NCBI RefSeq assembly: GCF_050717535.1
Contig: NZ_JBOITM010000086.1
Coordinates: 1 to 64,000, forward strand
Direction: 5' to 3'
Source: Clostridium_AD sp050717535
GTDB taxonomy: Bacteria > Bacillota > Clostridia > Clostridiales > Clostridiaceae
DNA: 64,000 bases
In this document: piece by piece, positions 34,592-43,398 of the stretch
How positions within the stretch are numbered: position 1 is the stretch's first letter
How the letters are laid out: every line of letters starts with the position of its first letter
Notes under the pieces: generated by a model
Database searches by the model: none
What the model was told of the DNA's origin: nothing
What the model saw: only the letters and a program-made list of their open reading frames with translations
Made by a program: the position numbers and the translations under genes

Positions 34592-34624
34592 AACAGCAGG
34601 TGTGAAAGCTTGCTGTTTTTTATT
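34592..34624 (+). terminator. Riboswitch-controlled terminator before cobQ
   Basis: AACAGCA pairs with TGCTGTT and is followed by TTTTATTTT, about 45 bases before the cobQ ATG. Its place between aptamer and gene makes it the likely expression platform. Confidence 0.7.
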
Positions 34625-34667
34625 TTGTAATAATATAAATATAATAAGCATAATAGGAGGAATAGTA

Positions 34668-36239
34668 ATGGCTAAAATAATGATTCAAGGAACTGCTTCA
34701 TCTGTAGGTAAAAGTATATTAGTAACAGCACTTTGTAGAATTTTTAAACAAGATGGGTATACTGTATGTCCGTTTAAGTCACAGAACATGTCATTGAATT
34801 CTTATATTACATTAGATGGAAAAGAAATGGGACGAGCACAGGTACTTCAAGCCTATGCAGCTGGGCTAGAGCCAGAGGCATTTATGAATCCAATTTTATT
34901 AAAACCTTCCTCAGATAAAAAGTGCCAAATAATAGTTAATGGAAAGGTTTTTGGAAATAGTACAGCAATGGATTATCATAATATGAAAATTGAATTTAGA
35001 GATATGTTAAAGACCCAATTTGAGGAAATAGAGAAGAAATTTGATATTATAGTAATGGAAGGTGCAGGAAGTCCTGCAGAAATTAATTTAAGAGATAGAG
35101 ATATCGTAAATATGGGAATGGCAGAGCTTATAGATGCACCGGTAATACTTGCAGGAGATATAGATAAAGGTGGAGTATTTGCATCCTTGGCAGGGACACT
35201 ACTTTTGCTTAATGAGGAAGAGAAGAAAAGAGTTAAAGCCACTATTATAAATAAATTTAGAGGAGATTTAGAAATTTTAAAGCCTGGACTTACAATGCTA
35301 GAGGATATTATACACATTCCTTGCGCCGGAGTAGTTCCACACTTTAGATTAGATCTAGAAGATGAAGACGGAACAGTAGAATTTAACAAAAAAATTACTG
35401 CACCTATTGATATTGCAGTAATATGGCTACCACATATTTCTAATTTTACAGATGTAGATGCCTTAAAAGCTGAAGACGATGTATCAGTTAGATTTGTCAC
35501 AACTAAAGAAGAATTAGGAAATCCAGACTTACTTATAATACCGGGAACTAAAAACACTATTGAGGATTTAATCACCTTAAAAGCTTCAGGCCTAGCAGAA
35601 GCTATTATAAAATATAGTAAAGAAGGCAACATATTAGGCATTTGTGGAGGTTACCAAATGCTAGGTAATACTTTAAATGACCCTGAGGGAGTGGAAACAA
35701 ATTTAGAAAAAATAGATGGTTTGAAGCTTTTAGACATAGACACAGTATTCCAAGATGAAAAAATAACTACAAGGGTAAAGGCTCGTAGCATTAACATGAT
35801 AGATATTCACTCAGCTCATGAGTCGAATAGTGAAAAAGATAATTTAGAAAATCTTAATAGCAATAATATTGAAGTCTATGGTTATGAAATACATATGGGA
35901 ATTTGTAAATATGGGCATAATGCAAAACCACTTTTTGAGATATATGATAAGAATATTCAGAATTCGTCAGTGAAAGGTGAAGAACAGAATGGCTTAGATG
36001 GTGCAATAAATGAAGCCGGAAATGTTATGGGTACATATATTCATGGAATATTGGATGGAGTACAATTTAGAGAATACATAGTAAATATTCTAAGGATAAA
36101 AAAAGATATGGAGCCTAAGAAATCTAAGGTGTATGAAAGTCTAAGAGAAAAAGAAATAGACAAGCTAGCGGATATAGTAAGAGAAAGTGTTGACATAGAT
36201 TCTATCTATAAAATTATGGGAATTGAGAAGAAAGGTTAG
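34668..36239 (+). CDS. cobQ: Cobyric acid synthase
   Basis: It amidates carboxyl groups b, d, e and g of the corrin ring with glutamine and ATP. ATG 34668 follows AGGAGGAATAGTA and gives 523 residues. The N-terminal ATPase domain has the modified P-loop GTASSVGKS and the PFKSQNMSLNSY signature of CobQ. The C-terminal class I glutamine amidotransferase domain has the nucleophile Cys326 (GICGGYQMLG) and His459 (YIHGILDG). It is the first gene after the B12 riboswitch, followed by cbiB with a REP cluster between them. Confidence 0.96.
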   Translation: MAKIMIQGTASSVGKSILVTALCRIFKQDGYTVCPFKSQNMSLNSYITLDGKEMGRAQVLQAYAAGLEPEAFMNPILLKPSSDKKCQIIVNGKVFGNSTAMDYHNMKIEFRDMLKTQFEEIEKKFDIIVMEGAGSPAEINLRDRDIVNMGMAELIDAPVILAGDIDKGGVFASLAGTLLLLNEEEKKRVKATIINKFRGDLEILKPGLTMLEDIIHIPCAGVVPHFRLDLEDEDGTVEFNKKITAPIDIAVIWLPHISNFTDVDALKAEDDVSVRFVTTKEELGNPDLLIIPGTKNTIEDLITLKASGLAEAIIKYSKEGNILGICGGYQMLGNTLNDPEGVETNLEKIDGLKLLDIDTVFQDEKITTRVKARSINMIDIHSAHESNSEKDNLENLNSNNIEVYGYEIHMGICKYGHNAKPLFEIYDKNIQNSSVKGEEQNGLDGAINEAGNVMGTYIHGILDGVQFREYIVNILRIKKDMEPKKSKVYESLREKEIDKLADIVRESVDIDSIYKIMGIEKKG

Positions 36240-36261
36240 AGAAAATGTTGGGGAAAAGGTT

Positions 36262-36450
36262 GGGTTGAGATTTGAAATTTGAGATTTGAGATTTGAGGTT
36301 GGGGACAGTTAGCAACTAATTAGAGAATATTGAATACTGAATAGGTGAAAGTCGTGGGGGGAAGGCTGGGGACAGTTAGCAATAAAAGTCGGCAACAGAA
36401 GTTGGGCAACAAAAGTTGGATAACAGAAGTCGGGGACAGTTAGTAATTAA
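36262..36450 (+). repeat. REP cluster 3 (three copies plus two tandem repeats)
   Basis: REP cores lie at 36301-36320, 36368-36385 and 36432-36450. Before the first is a run of GATTTGA-type heptamers (about 36264-36294). Between the second and third are three copies of a 14-base unit, AAGTYGGNNAACAR (36385-36435). The cluster is within the cobQ-cbiB unit. Confidence 0.85.
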
Positions 36451-36528
36451 TTGAAGAAAGTTGAGAAGTTTTGGTAACTTGATAACTTCATAAAAAATCA
36501 GAAAAGTATAAGATAGTGAGGAATTAAT

Positions 36529-37497
36529 ATGAAAATACTATTGGAAATGAACGTAATAGATTTAATATTGGCGGTAATTTTAGATGTATTAATTGGAGAC
36601 CCATATTGGTTTCCACATCCGGTGATTTATATAGGAAAACTTATTTCTATATTAGATAAGTTAGGCAGAAAGTTTTGTAGAACCAATAAGCAAATCAAGG
36701 CCTTTGGAGGGGTCATTGTAGTTATAGTAGCCTTTTTTAGTTTTTTAGTGCCGTTTATAATTTTATGTCTTTCTAAAGAAATTTTTTTGCTATACCATAT
36801 TTTAAATATAATACTTATTTGGACAACAATAGCTGCTAGATGCCTTCATAAAGAGGGTAAAAAGGTGTATGAATCCTTAGCTAAAAACGATATTGAGGAT
36901 GCTAGATTAAAATTATCTTATATTGTAGGGAGAGATACAAAAGAACTTAATGAATATGAAATAATAAGAGCTGATGTGGAGACCATTGCGGAAAACACAG
37001 CAGATGGTGTTATAGCTCCTATTCTTTATGCAATGATAGGGGGAGCGCCTTTAGCCATGATGTATAAGGGTATAAATACCATGGACTCAATGCTTGGATA
37101 TATGAATGAAAAATATAAACATATTGGATTCTTTCCAGCAAAAACAGATGATGTATTTAATTTTATCCCTGCAAGAATAACAGGGCTTTTAATTTGTTTA
37201 GCAGCTCCACTGGTTGGCGGAAATGTTTTAGAAAGTATAAAAGTAATGATAAGGGATCGGAAAAATCATAAAAGTCCTAATTGTGCTTATCCAGAAGGTG
37301 CAGCAGCAGGTGCGATGAAAGTTCAACTAGGGGGCACGAATGTATATTTTGGCGAAGAGATGTATAAACCTAGCATAGGAAATAAAATAAAAGAGCTAGG
37401 TAAAGAGCATATAGTAGATACAATAAAACTAATGTATGGTGCAATGGTTTGCCTAGTAATAATCTATTTAATAGGAGCACTTCTTTTGATGGTATAA
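36529..37497 (+). CDS. cbiB: Adenosylcobinamide-phosphate synthase
   Basis: This membrane enzyme attaches aminopropanol phosphate to adenosylcobyric acid. The 322-residue protein has the N-terminal signature GDPYWFPHPVIYIG, several membrane helices, a conserved cytoplasmic loop YIVGRDTKEL, ENTADGVIAP, and the C-terminal NCAYPEGAAAGAM. It is the CobD of the aerobic pathway nomenclature, not the decarboxylase encoded at 62395. It follows cobQ after 289 bases of repeats and is probably still under the same riboswitch unless the repeats end the transcript. Confidence 0.95.
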   Translation: MKILLEMNVIDLILAVILDVLIGDPYWFPHPVIYIGKLISILDKLGRKFCRTNKQIKAFGGVIVVIVAFFSFLVPFIILCLSKEIFLLYHILNIILIWTTIAARCLHKEGKKVYESLAKNDIEDARLKLSYIVGRDTKELNEYEIIRADVETIAENTADGVIAPILYAMIGGAPLAMMYKGINTMDSMLGYMNEKYKHIGFFPAKTDDVFNFIPARITGLLICLAAPLVGGNVLESIKVMIRDRKNHKSPNCAYPEGAAAGAMKVQLGGTNVYFGEEMYKPSIGNKIKELGKEHIVDTIKLMYGAMVCLVIIYLIGALLLMV

Positions 37498-37584
37498 AAT
37501 AATTCAACTTGTAGCAATATGCATAAGTGAAATTATAAATTCCATTTACATTAAGAACAATTTGGGGATTATTTAATAATAATT

Positions 37585-37624
37585 TGTGGATAAAAAGACA
37601 ATTCATTTAATTAACTGTGGATAA
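37585..37624 (+). promoter_or_regulatory. Two perfect DnaA boxes
   Basis: TGTGGATAA, the exact complement of the DnaA box TTATCCACA, occurs at 37585-37593 and 37616-37624 in the same orientation, 31 bases apart (about three helical turns). They are in the 367-base gap between cbiB and the RAYT gene. Nothing else indicates a replication origin here. Confidence 0.5.
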
Positions 37625-37689
37625 CTTTGTTCAATATGAATATTATTATTTCATGAAAAGGTAAGAGCTAAATTTAATTTAATTATGAT

Positions 37690-37783
37690 TGAGACGGGGA
37701 CTGCTGAGACTTGAGACTGGGTGAGACTGGGGACAGTTAACAATTTTATGAGACTGTGAGACTGGGGACAGTTAACAACTTTA
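37690..37783 (+). repeat. REP cluster 4, left side of the RAYT gene
   Basis: REP cores in direct orientation lie at 37729-37745 and 37763-37780, with a degenerate start at 37694. Between them runs a TGAGACT-type heptamer, repeated several times. They are the left flank of the transposase gene. Confidence 0.85.
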
Positions 37784-37864
37784 AAAAAATAATCAAAAAA
37801 TATGAATATCACCTTGATATATAGGCAAGAATTTAGGAAAAGTCTATATGGAGAGGTGATTTTT

Positions 37865-38779
37865 ATGGCAAGAAAGGCAAGACAAAAATCAGAGTATGCT
37901 ATATTTCATATTATGTGCAAGAGCATTACTGGAATAGATTTATTTGTCGATGAAGACGATAAAAAAGAGTACTTATTACTTGTGAAAAAATATAAGGAGC
38001 TTTATAATTTTAAGGTTTATGGGTATTGCATTATGGATAATCATTTACATATGTTAATTGACTCTAATGGTTCAGATATTTCAAATGTAATGCAGGGAAT
38101 AAATTTTTCTTATGTAATGTATTATAATAAAAAGTATAAAAGAAAGGGGCATCTTTTTAAAGAGAGATTTAAGAGTATTATAGTTAATAATGAAAGATAT
38201 TTAAGGACCGTATCACTATACATACATAACAATCCTACTGATATTGCGGGCTATAAAACTTGTCCTGAAAAATATGCTTTTTCTAGTCTAGGAACATTTT
38301 TAGGGAAAAGACGTGACTCTTTTAAATTAGTAGATTATGTATTTGTTATGAGCCTTTTCGGAGATAACCTTAAAAATGCAAGAAAAAACTATTACAACCT
38401 TATTTTTAAACGTAATGAGGAAAAATTAAAAGAAGAAATCGAATTTGAAGATGAAAAAACAGACTTTAGATTTGGAAGAAAAGTACTCATAAGAAGTTTT
38501 AAACTAGAAGATATATTAGAGTTTGTAACAACAAGAACGAATATTTCAAAGGCAATGATTAACGTGAAGTATAAGAGAAATCTTGCAGAAACTAAAGCAT
38601 TAATAATTGTTTTAACGAGAAGTCTTTGTAATTTTAAATCCAGTGATATAAGCAAGATACTTGGAAATATTTCGCATTCAAGGGTATCAAAATTAAGTAC
38701 TATAGGCATTGAGTTTATTGGAATAAAAGGAAAACATGAAAATATTATTGAGGATTTTATTAAGTATAACCAGTCTTAA
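37865..38779 (+). CDS. REP-associated tyrosine transposase (RAYT, Y1 HUH family)
   Basis: The 304-residue protein has the Y1 transposase fold: N-terminal basic ARKARQKS, the HUH motif His60-Leu61-His62 (MDNHLHML), and the Tyr-containing helix YVMYYNKKYKRKGHLFKERF with a candidate catalytic Tyr. RAYTs are single-copy domesticated relatives of IS200 transposases that recognise and spread REP hairpins (established). The C-terminal part (about 215-290, ISKAMINVKYKRN to ISHSRVSK) resembles the DnaA domain IV helix-turn-helix. The ATG at 37865 follows GAGAGGTGAT. REP sequences flank it in inverted orientation. Confidence 0.92.
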   Translation: MARKARQKSEYAIFHIMCKSITGIDLFVDEDDKKEYLLLVKKYKELYNFKVYGYCIMDNHLHMLIDSNGSDISNVMQGINFSYVMYYNKKYKRKGHLFKERFKSIIVNNERYLRTVSLYIHNNPTDIAGYKTCPEKYAFSSLGTFLGKRRDSFKLVDYVFVMSLFGDNLKNARKNYYNLIFKRNEEKLKEEIEFEDEKTDFRFGRKVLIRSFKLEDILEFVTTRTNISKAMINVKYKRNLAETKALIIVLTRSLCNFKSSDISKILGNISHSRVSKLSTIGIEFIGIKGKHENIIEDFIKYNQS

Positions 38780-38902
38780 TATTTGAGAAGTTTAATGATT
38801 TTGTGATAGAGCAATAAAAATTTTAGTGAGTAATTTATATTTGTTTTATTTATAATAAAATTGGACAAGCATATAAAATAAAATGCATAGGTTGATAAAC
38901 AC

Positions 38903-39045
38903 CACTGATAATCCCGTTAAACCCTTTATAAGTTTCTAAGTGTCCCCTTTGGCTAACCCTGCTAACCCTGCTAACCCATTGATTAGTTTCTAAGTGTCCC
39001 CTGATAATCCCGTTAAACCCATTGATTAGTTTCTAAGTGTCCCCA
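38903..39045 (-). repeat. REP cluster 5, right side of the RAYT gene
   Basis: Three copies in inverse orientation (AGTTTCTAAGTGTCCCC at about 38928-38947, 38980-39001 and 39023-39044) are separated by GATAATCCCGTTAAACCC and by CTAACCCTG tandem units. The cores read GGGGACACTTAGAAACTAAT on the minus strand. From 38780 to 38903 nothing is recognised. Confidence 0.85.
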
Positions 39046-39120
39046 ACCCCAACTGTCCCCAACCCCAACCCCAACCCCAACCCCAAACCCAACCCCGTCC
39101 CCAACCCCAACCTCCAACCC
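39039..39120 (-). repeat. CCCCAA array, G-quadruplex candidate
   Basis: About fourteen C3-C4 tracts, mostly spaced by AA, fill 80 bases. On the minus strand this reads as repeated GGGGTT with occasional GGGGAC, so it carries far more than the four G tracts needed for a G-quadruplex. It continues directly from the last REP copy of cluster 5 and ends about 100 bases downstream of the asd stop on the asd sense strand. Confidence 0.9.
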
Positions 39121-39217
39121 CATCATCTTCCCCTAAATAAAAAAACCTCATCACCTCAAGATAAAAATCATCCCGAAATAACAAGGTCCTAATTTTGCTG
39201 CCCAATGCCCAATATTC

Positions 39218-40303
39218 CTATTTTGAAGTCAAATACCCTTCAGACATTAAAAGCTCGGCAGTAAGTACTGCACCACCGGCTGCTCCACGTAGAGTATTAT
39301 GAGATAAGCTAACAAATTTATAGTCAAACAGTTTATCCTCGCGTAGTCGTCCTATGGTTACACCCATGCCTTTTTCAATATTTCTATCTAACCTAGTTTG
39401 AGGTCTATCATTTTCCTCGAAGTAGGTCAAAAATTGTTCAGGGGCGTTTGGAAGTTTTAATGTTTGAGGCTTTCCTTTGAAATTTGCCCAATGCTCTAAT
39501 ATAGCTTCTTTTGATGGTTTGTTTTCAAAGGAAACAAATACTGCAGCTAAGTGACCGTCTGATACTGGGACACGAATACATTGAGTTGAAATTATAGGCC
39601 CATCAGCATTAACTATGGTATCATTTTCTATATGACCCCAAATTTTAAGTGGTTCTTGTTCGCTCTTTTCTTCTTCTCCTCCTATATATGGTATAACATT
39701 ATCAATGATTTCTGGCCAGTCTGAGAATATTTTTCCAGAGCCGGATATAGCTTGATAGGTGCAAACTAATATTTTTGTAGGTTTATATTCCATAAGTGCA
39801 CTTATAGCAGGAACATAACTTTGAATGGAACAATTTGGTTTAGCAACAATAAAGCCTTTTTTAGTGCCTAAACGCTTACGTTGCACTGGAATTAAGTCAA
39901 AATGGTCAGCATTTATTTCTGGAATAACCATTGGCACATCACCTGTATGTCGATGTGCAGAATTGTTTGAAATTACAGGAGTTTCAGCTTTTGCATATTT
40001 TTCTTCGATTTCTCTAATTTCATTTGCAGGCATATTAACCGCACAGAATACAAAATCTACTTCACTGCTTATTAAATCTACTTCATCTATATTTTTGATT
40101 ACAATGTTTTTAACACACTCTGGCATTGGTACGTCTAATTTCCATCTATTATTTACTGCTTCTAAATAAGTTTTACCCACTGAGTTCGCACTAGCAGCAA
40201 TAACAGCTATTTCGAAATAAGGGTGATTTGCCAGTAGTGTAACAAGACGTTGACCAACAAATCCAGTTCCACCTAATAATCCAACTTTTAATTTTTTATC
40301 CAT
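39218..40303 (-). CDS. asd: Aspartate-semialdehyde dehydrogenase
   Basis: It reduces aspartyl phosphate to aspartate semialdehyde, the branch point to lysine, diaminopimelate, methionine and threonine. From the ATG at 40303 (behind GGAGGTATC) the protein has 361 residues. The NADP-binding motif LGGTGFVGQRL opens it, Cys158 in KPNCSIQ is the catalytic residue, and the later conserved RVPVSDGHLA carries the active-site His. It is of the type shared with archaea and fungi (SNNSAHRHTGDVPMVIPEIN). It is a single gene; its transcript would run toward the G-rich array. Confidence 0.96.
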   Translation of the reverse strand: MDKKLKVGLLGGTGFVGQRLVTLLANHPYFEIAVIAASANSVGKTYLEAVNNRWKLDVPMPECVKNIVIKNIDEVDLISSEVDFVFCAVNMPANEIREIEEKYAKAETPVISNNSAHRHTGDVPMVIPEINADHFDLIPVQRKRLGTKKGFIVAKPNCSIQSYVPAISALMEYKPTKILVCTYQAISGSGKIFSDWPEIIDNVIPYIGGEEEKSEQEPLKIWGHIENDTIVNADGPIISTQCIRVPVSDGHLAAVFVSFENKPSKEAILEHWANFKGKPQTLKLPNAPEQFLTYFEENDRPQTRLDRNIEKGMGVTIGRLREDKLFDYKFVSLSHNTLRGAAGGAVLTAELLMSEGYLTSK

Positions 40304-40524
40304 TGTATTGATACCTCCAATTTTAATGATATATACTTGTGGCAAAATGTAAATGCTTTATTTATATATATTCACATCAAAGTTATAAAGTTAATAGTAC
40401 TAATAATAAATATAAAATTATATGTATATGTATGTAGTTTACTATTATTAATGATTATAATGTTAAAAGGTATATACTTCAAGTAAATAATTATATACAA
40501 TGGTTATGCATAGTAAATTAGGTC

Positions 40525-40552
40525 TTGACAATAAAGTTGTAAGTTATATAAT
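40525..40552 (+). promoter_or_regulatory. Strong sigma-A promoter for speD
   Basis: A consensus TTGACA is followed after 16 bases by a consensus TATAAT. It lies about 37 bases before the TTG start of speD. Confidence 0.75.
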
Positions 40553-40588
40553 TTTTCTAGAAGAGTCTAAGAGAAATGGGGAATAAAA

Positions 40589-41407
40589 TTGCCTAAAAAT
40601 GATAAAAATAAAATCAAACTATATGGATTTAACAACTTAACAAAATCATTAAGTTTTAATATTTATGATATTTGTTATACAAAAACGGAAGAAGATCGCA
40701 AGAAATATATAGAATATATTGATGAGCAATATAATGCTGAGAGGTTAACAAAAATTCTAACCGATGTTACTGAAATAATAGGGGCTAGTGTGTTAAATAT
40801 TGCGAAACAGGATTATGATCCTCAAGGAGCAAGTGTAACTTTACTTATTTCAGAAGAAGAAATACCAATATATTTGGTTGATCCTTCTTGTAATAGAGGG
40901 ATTCTTACCCCCCTACGCGCAAATATTGTGGGACATTTAGATAAAAGTCATGTAACAGTCCACACTTATCCGGAAAGCCATCCTCAAAATGATATAAGCA
41001 CTTTTAGAGTAGATATAGATGTAGCCACATGTGGTACAATCTCTCCATTAAAAGCTTTAAATCACTTAATAAGCAGTTTTGATTCGGATATTATTACTAT
41101 TGATTATAGGGTTAGAGGTTTTACTAGAGATATGGATGGTAAAAAACATTTTATAGATCATGAAATTAATTCTATACAAAATTATATTACAACAGAAACT
41201 AAAGATAGATATAATTTAATTGATATGAATATATATCAATCTAATATATTTCACACGAAAATGATATTAAACGATTTTGAACTAGATGATTATTTATTTG
41301 AGATCAAACAAGAAGACTTAAATGAAGATGAAAAAAATGATATTGTTCAAAAATTGAAAAAAGAAATGACGGAAATATTTTATGGTATGGATATTTCTAA
41401 TGGTTGA
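40589..41407 (+). CDS. speD: S-adenosylmethionine decarboxylase proenzyme
   Basis: It makes the aminopropyl donor for spermidine. The 272-residue protein is of the E. coli class. Self-cleavage is expected before Ser120 in LDKSHVTVHTYPE, which becomes the pyruvoyl group. Other family marks are FRVDIDVATCGTISPLKALN and IDYRVRGFTRD. The start is TTG at 40589 behind GGGGAA. No speE lies beside it. A palindromic element and the TnpB element separate it from murA. Confidence 0.96.
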   Translation: MPKNDKNKIKLYGFNNLTKSLSFNIYDICYTKTEEDRKKYIEYIDEQYNAERLTKILTDVTEIIGASVLNIAKQDYDPQGASVTLLISEEEIPIYLVDPSCNRGILTPLRANIVGHLDKSHVTVHTYPESHPQNDISTFRVDIDVATCGTISPLKALNHLISSFDSDIITIDYRVRGFTRDMDGKKHFIDHEINSIQNYITTETKDRYNLIDMNIYQSNIFHTKMILNDFELDDYLFEIKQEDLNEDEKNDIVQKLKKEMTEIFYGMDISNG

Positions 41408-41463
41408 TTTCTTTGTAATCTAATAAAGGCTTAATTCTAATAAAGGTTTAATTCTAATTGAAG

Positions 41464-41495
41464 ACTTCAGTGGGAGATTAGTACTCCAACTGAAG
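41464..41495. repeat. ACTTCAG palindromic element, copy 2
   Basis: ACTTCAGTGGGAG pairs with CTCCAACTGAAG; the family resemblance to copy 1 (5971) includes the following CGTTA. It lies 60 bases after speD and may end its transcript. Confidence 0.55.
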
Positions 41496-41682
41496 CCTTC
41501 GTTATGTTGTGGTTGAAACAATATTTCTATCATATTTACAGCAAGAGTACGCCCACTTCAACGCAGTAAGTGGGTGGTGAATTGCCCAAAATAAACAAAA
41601 AGATAAATATAAAAGTATTTTATATTTACAATGTTTTTAAATAACTTTTCGTTATAATAACTATGTAGAGGAGGTGAACCGA

Positions 41683-43164
41683 ATGGGGCAAAATAATGTT
41701 GATAAAAATTATGAATACAGAACTTATCAATTTAGGATTAAGAAAAGTAATTCATTATTTAAATACTGTGATGAAATGTGTTTTAATTCAAAAAATCTTT
41801 ATAATATGGCAAATTTTTATATACGCCAGGCTTTTAGTGGTATTAAAAAAGAACCTTTAGCAAGGCATGAGAATGAAGCTACTGTTATAACTGCTATAAA
41901 TTCAAATATTGATAAATTAAATGAGATTAAAATCGTAACTTTTGATAAAAGAAAAAATTATAAGTTAAAGTCTAACGCTCCTAAAAGCGAACCCAAAACT
42001 GAACCTAAGTTATTTAAATCATTAGATCAAGAGAATTACTTTATAGGTTGGTGCCTTTTAGATGGTGTTTTTAAACTTACGAAACAAGTAGATTATACAA
42101 GTTTACCAGCACAAACTAATCAAGCAGTTTTAAAGTTAGTTAATCAAGATTGGAAAAGCTTCTTTAATGCTGCAAAAGAATATAAAATTAACCCAAATAA
42201 ATTTAGTGGCAAACCCCAAATACCTCATTATGCTAAAAAAGATGGTAGAAAGGTAGCTACATTTACCAATCAATCTTGCCTGCTCAGGACTAAAGATGAT
42301 AAAAATTATTTGACATTTCCAAAGACTAAATTAAAGCTAGAAATAGGTGCAATTGGGTTAAGAAACAACAATTTAAAGGAAGTTAGGATAATACCAAACT
42401 CTAATTTTTATACAGTAGAGATGATTGTAGCAATATCAAAATCAGTAATCAATGAAGCTAGTGATAGAATTATCGCTATTGATTTAGGCGTTAATAATTT
42501 TGCAACTATATCAAATAATGTTGGATTAACTCCAATTATTATTAAGGGTGGAATATTAAAAGCTGAAAATCAATTTTACAATAAACTAAGAGCTCAATAT
42601 TTTAGTGTTTTAAGAATGGGTAAAGGTCCAAAGGAAGGACAGTTTACTTCAGCTAGACTAAACAAACTTGATACTGATAGATACTCATTTATAAAGGACT
42701 ACTTCCATAAATCAAGCAGAATAATTGTTAACTACTGCATGGTTAATAATATAGATACTATAGTTATTGGCAAAAACAAGCATTGGAAAGATAACATTAC
42801 TATGAGGCAAGCTAGTAAACAAAGTTTCGCTAATATACCATATAATCCTTTTATAAATATGATAGCTTATAAGGCTAATGAGATGGGTATTAAGGTTATT
42901 GAAACTGAAGAATCATATACTAGTAAAGCAAGTTTTTTAGATAATGATTATATACCAACTTATGGTATAGATGATGCTAATGCAATATTTAGTGGTAGAA
43001 GAATAAGCCGTGGTAGATATAAGAGTAAAGATGGCTCAATCATTAACGCTGATGTAAATGGCGCTTGTAATATATTAAGAAAAGTATTTCCAATGGTTTT
43101 TAGAAATATTAGCTTGAGGAATAGAGGGGTTGTGACCATCCCATTGTCGTTAATCGTTGCTTAG
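41683..43164 (+). CDS. tnpB: TnpB-related RNA-guided nuclease, zinc-finger-less type
   Basis: From the ATG behind GAGGAGGTGAACC the protein has 493 residues. RuvC-I is IDLGVNNF with Asp267, and RuvC-III is INADVNGACNIL with Asp457. At the usual RuvC-II Glu (IVxED) the sequence is IVIGKNKHWK, with Gly363. Glu409/Glu410 in ETEESYTSKAS could take over that role, as in the known TnpB groups with relocated acidic residues. The CxxC zinc-finger pairs normally between RuvC-II and RuvC-III are absent. It may still be an active nuclease or may have become a regulator. No tnpA is adjacent. Confidence 0.9.
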   Translation: MGQNNVDKNYEYRTYQFRIKKSNSLFKYCDEMCFNSKNLYNMANFYIRQAFSGIKKEPLARHENEATVITAINSNIDKLNEIKIVTFDKRKNYKLKSNAPKSEPKTEPKLFKSLDQENYFIGWCLLDGVFKLTKQVDYTSLPAQTNQAVLKLVNQDWKSFFNAAKEYKINPNKFSGKPQIPHYAKKDGRKVATFTNQSCLLRTKDDKNYLTFPKTKLKLEIGAIGLRNNNLKEVRIIPNSNFYTVEMIVAISKSVINEASDRIIAIDLGVNNFATISNNVGLTPIIIKGGILKAENQFYNKLRAQYFSVLRMGKGPKEGQFTSARLNKLDTDRYSFIKDYFHKSSRIIVNYCMVNNIDTIVIGKNKHWKDNITMRQASKQSFANIPYNPFINMIAYKANEMGIKVIETEESYTSKASFLDNDYIPTYGIDDANAIFSGRRISRGRYKSKDGSIINADVNGACNILRKVFPMVFRNISLRNRGVVTIPLSLIVA

Positions 43165-43262
43165 AATATTGGAAACTACCAATAATTTTAAGTGGAAACT
43201 CAAATTCGATACGCATAAAGAAGCCCCCACTTTAAGATTTCTAAGTGGGGGAAAAGTTCACG
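43165..43262 (+). ncRNA. Candidate guide RNA (omegaRNA) scaffold at the element's right end
   Basis: TnpB elements encode a guide RNA from the end of tnpB through the right end, with the guide taken from flanking DNA. The hairpin 43224-43251 and the GTTCACG end fit that. If this holds, the guide would begin near 43263 (ATAATTGTG...). The 5' end of the RNA probably lies within tnpB and is not visible. Confidence 0.45.
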
Positions 43263-43398
43263 ATAATTGTGTCAATAAAATTTTCTTGACTTCATTAGAT
43301 GTAGTAGTCCTTAAAAACATCAACAATATAGTAGCAACCATGATATAATGTAAGGAAAAACAGAATGTAAATAGAAACATAAAATATAGGGGGTATAC

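Larger units (their letters stand above)
41551..43262 (+). mobile_element. IS605-type element with tnpB only
   Basis: The candidate left end has a hairpin CCCACTT/AAGTGGG (41552-41574). The right end has CCCCCACTT/AAGTGGGGG (43224-43251) and GTTCACG. These subterminal hairpins are typical of IS200/IS605-family ends. No Y1 transposase gene is present inside, so it depends on a TnpA elsewhere or is immobile. The exact borders and the target motif cannot be fixed without an empty site for comparison. Confidence 0.7.

Noticed and set aside
37585..37624. Replication origin (oriC) because of DnaA boxes
   Set aside because: Only two perfect boxes, no AT-rich unwinding array with further boxes, and no dnaA or dnaN nearby.
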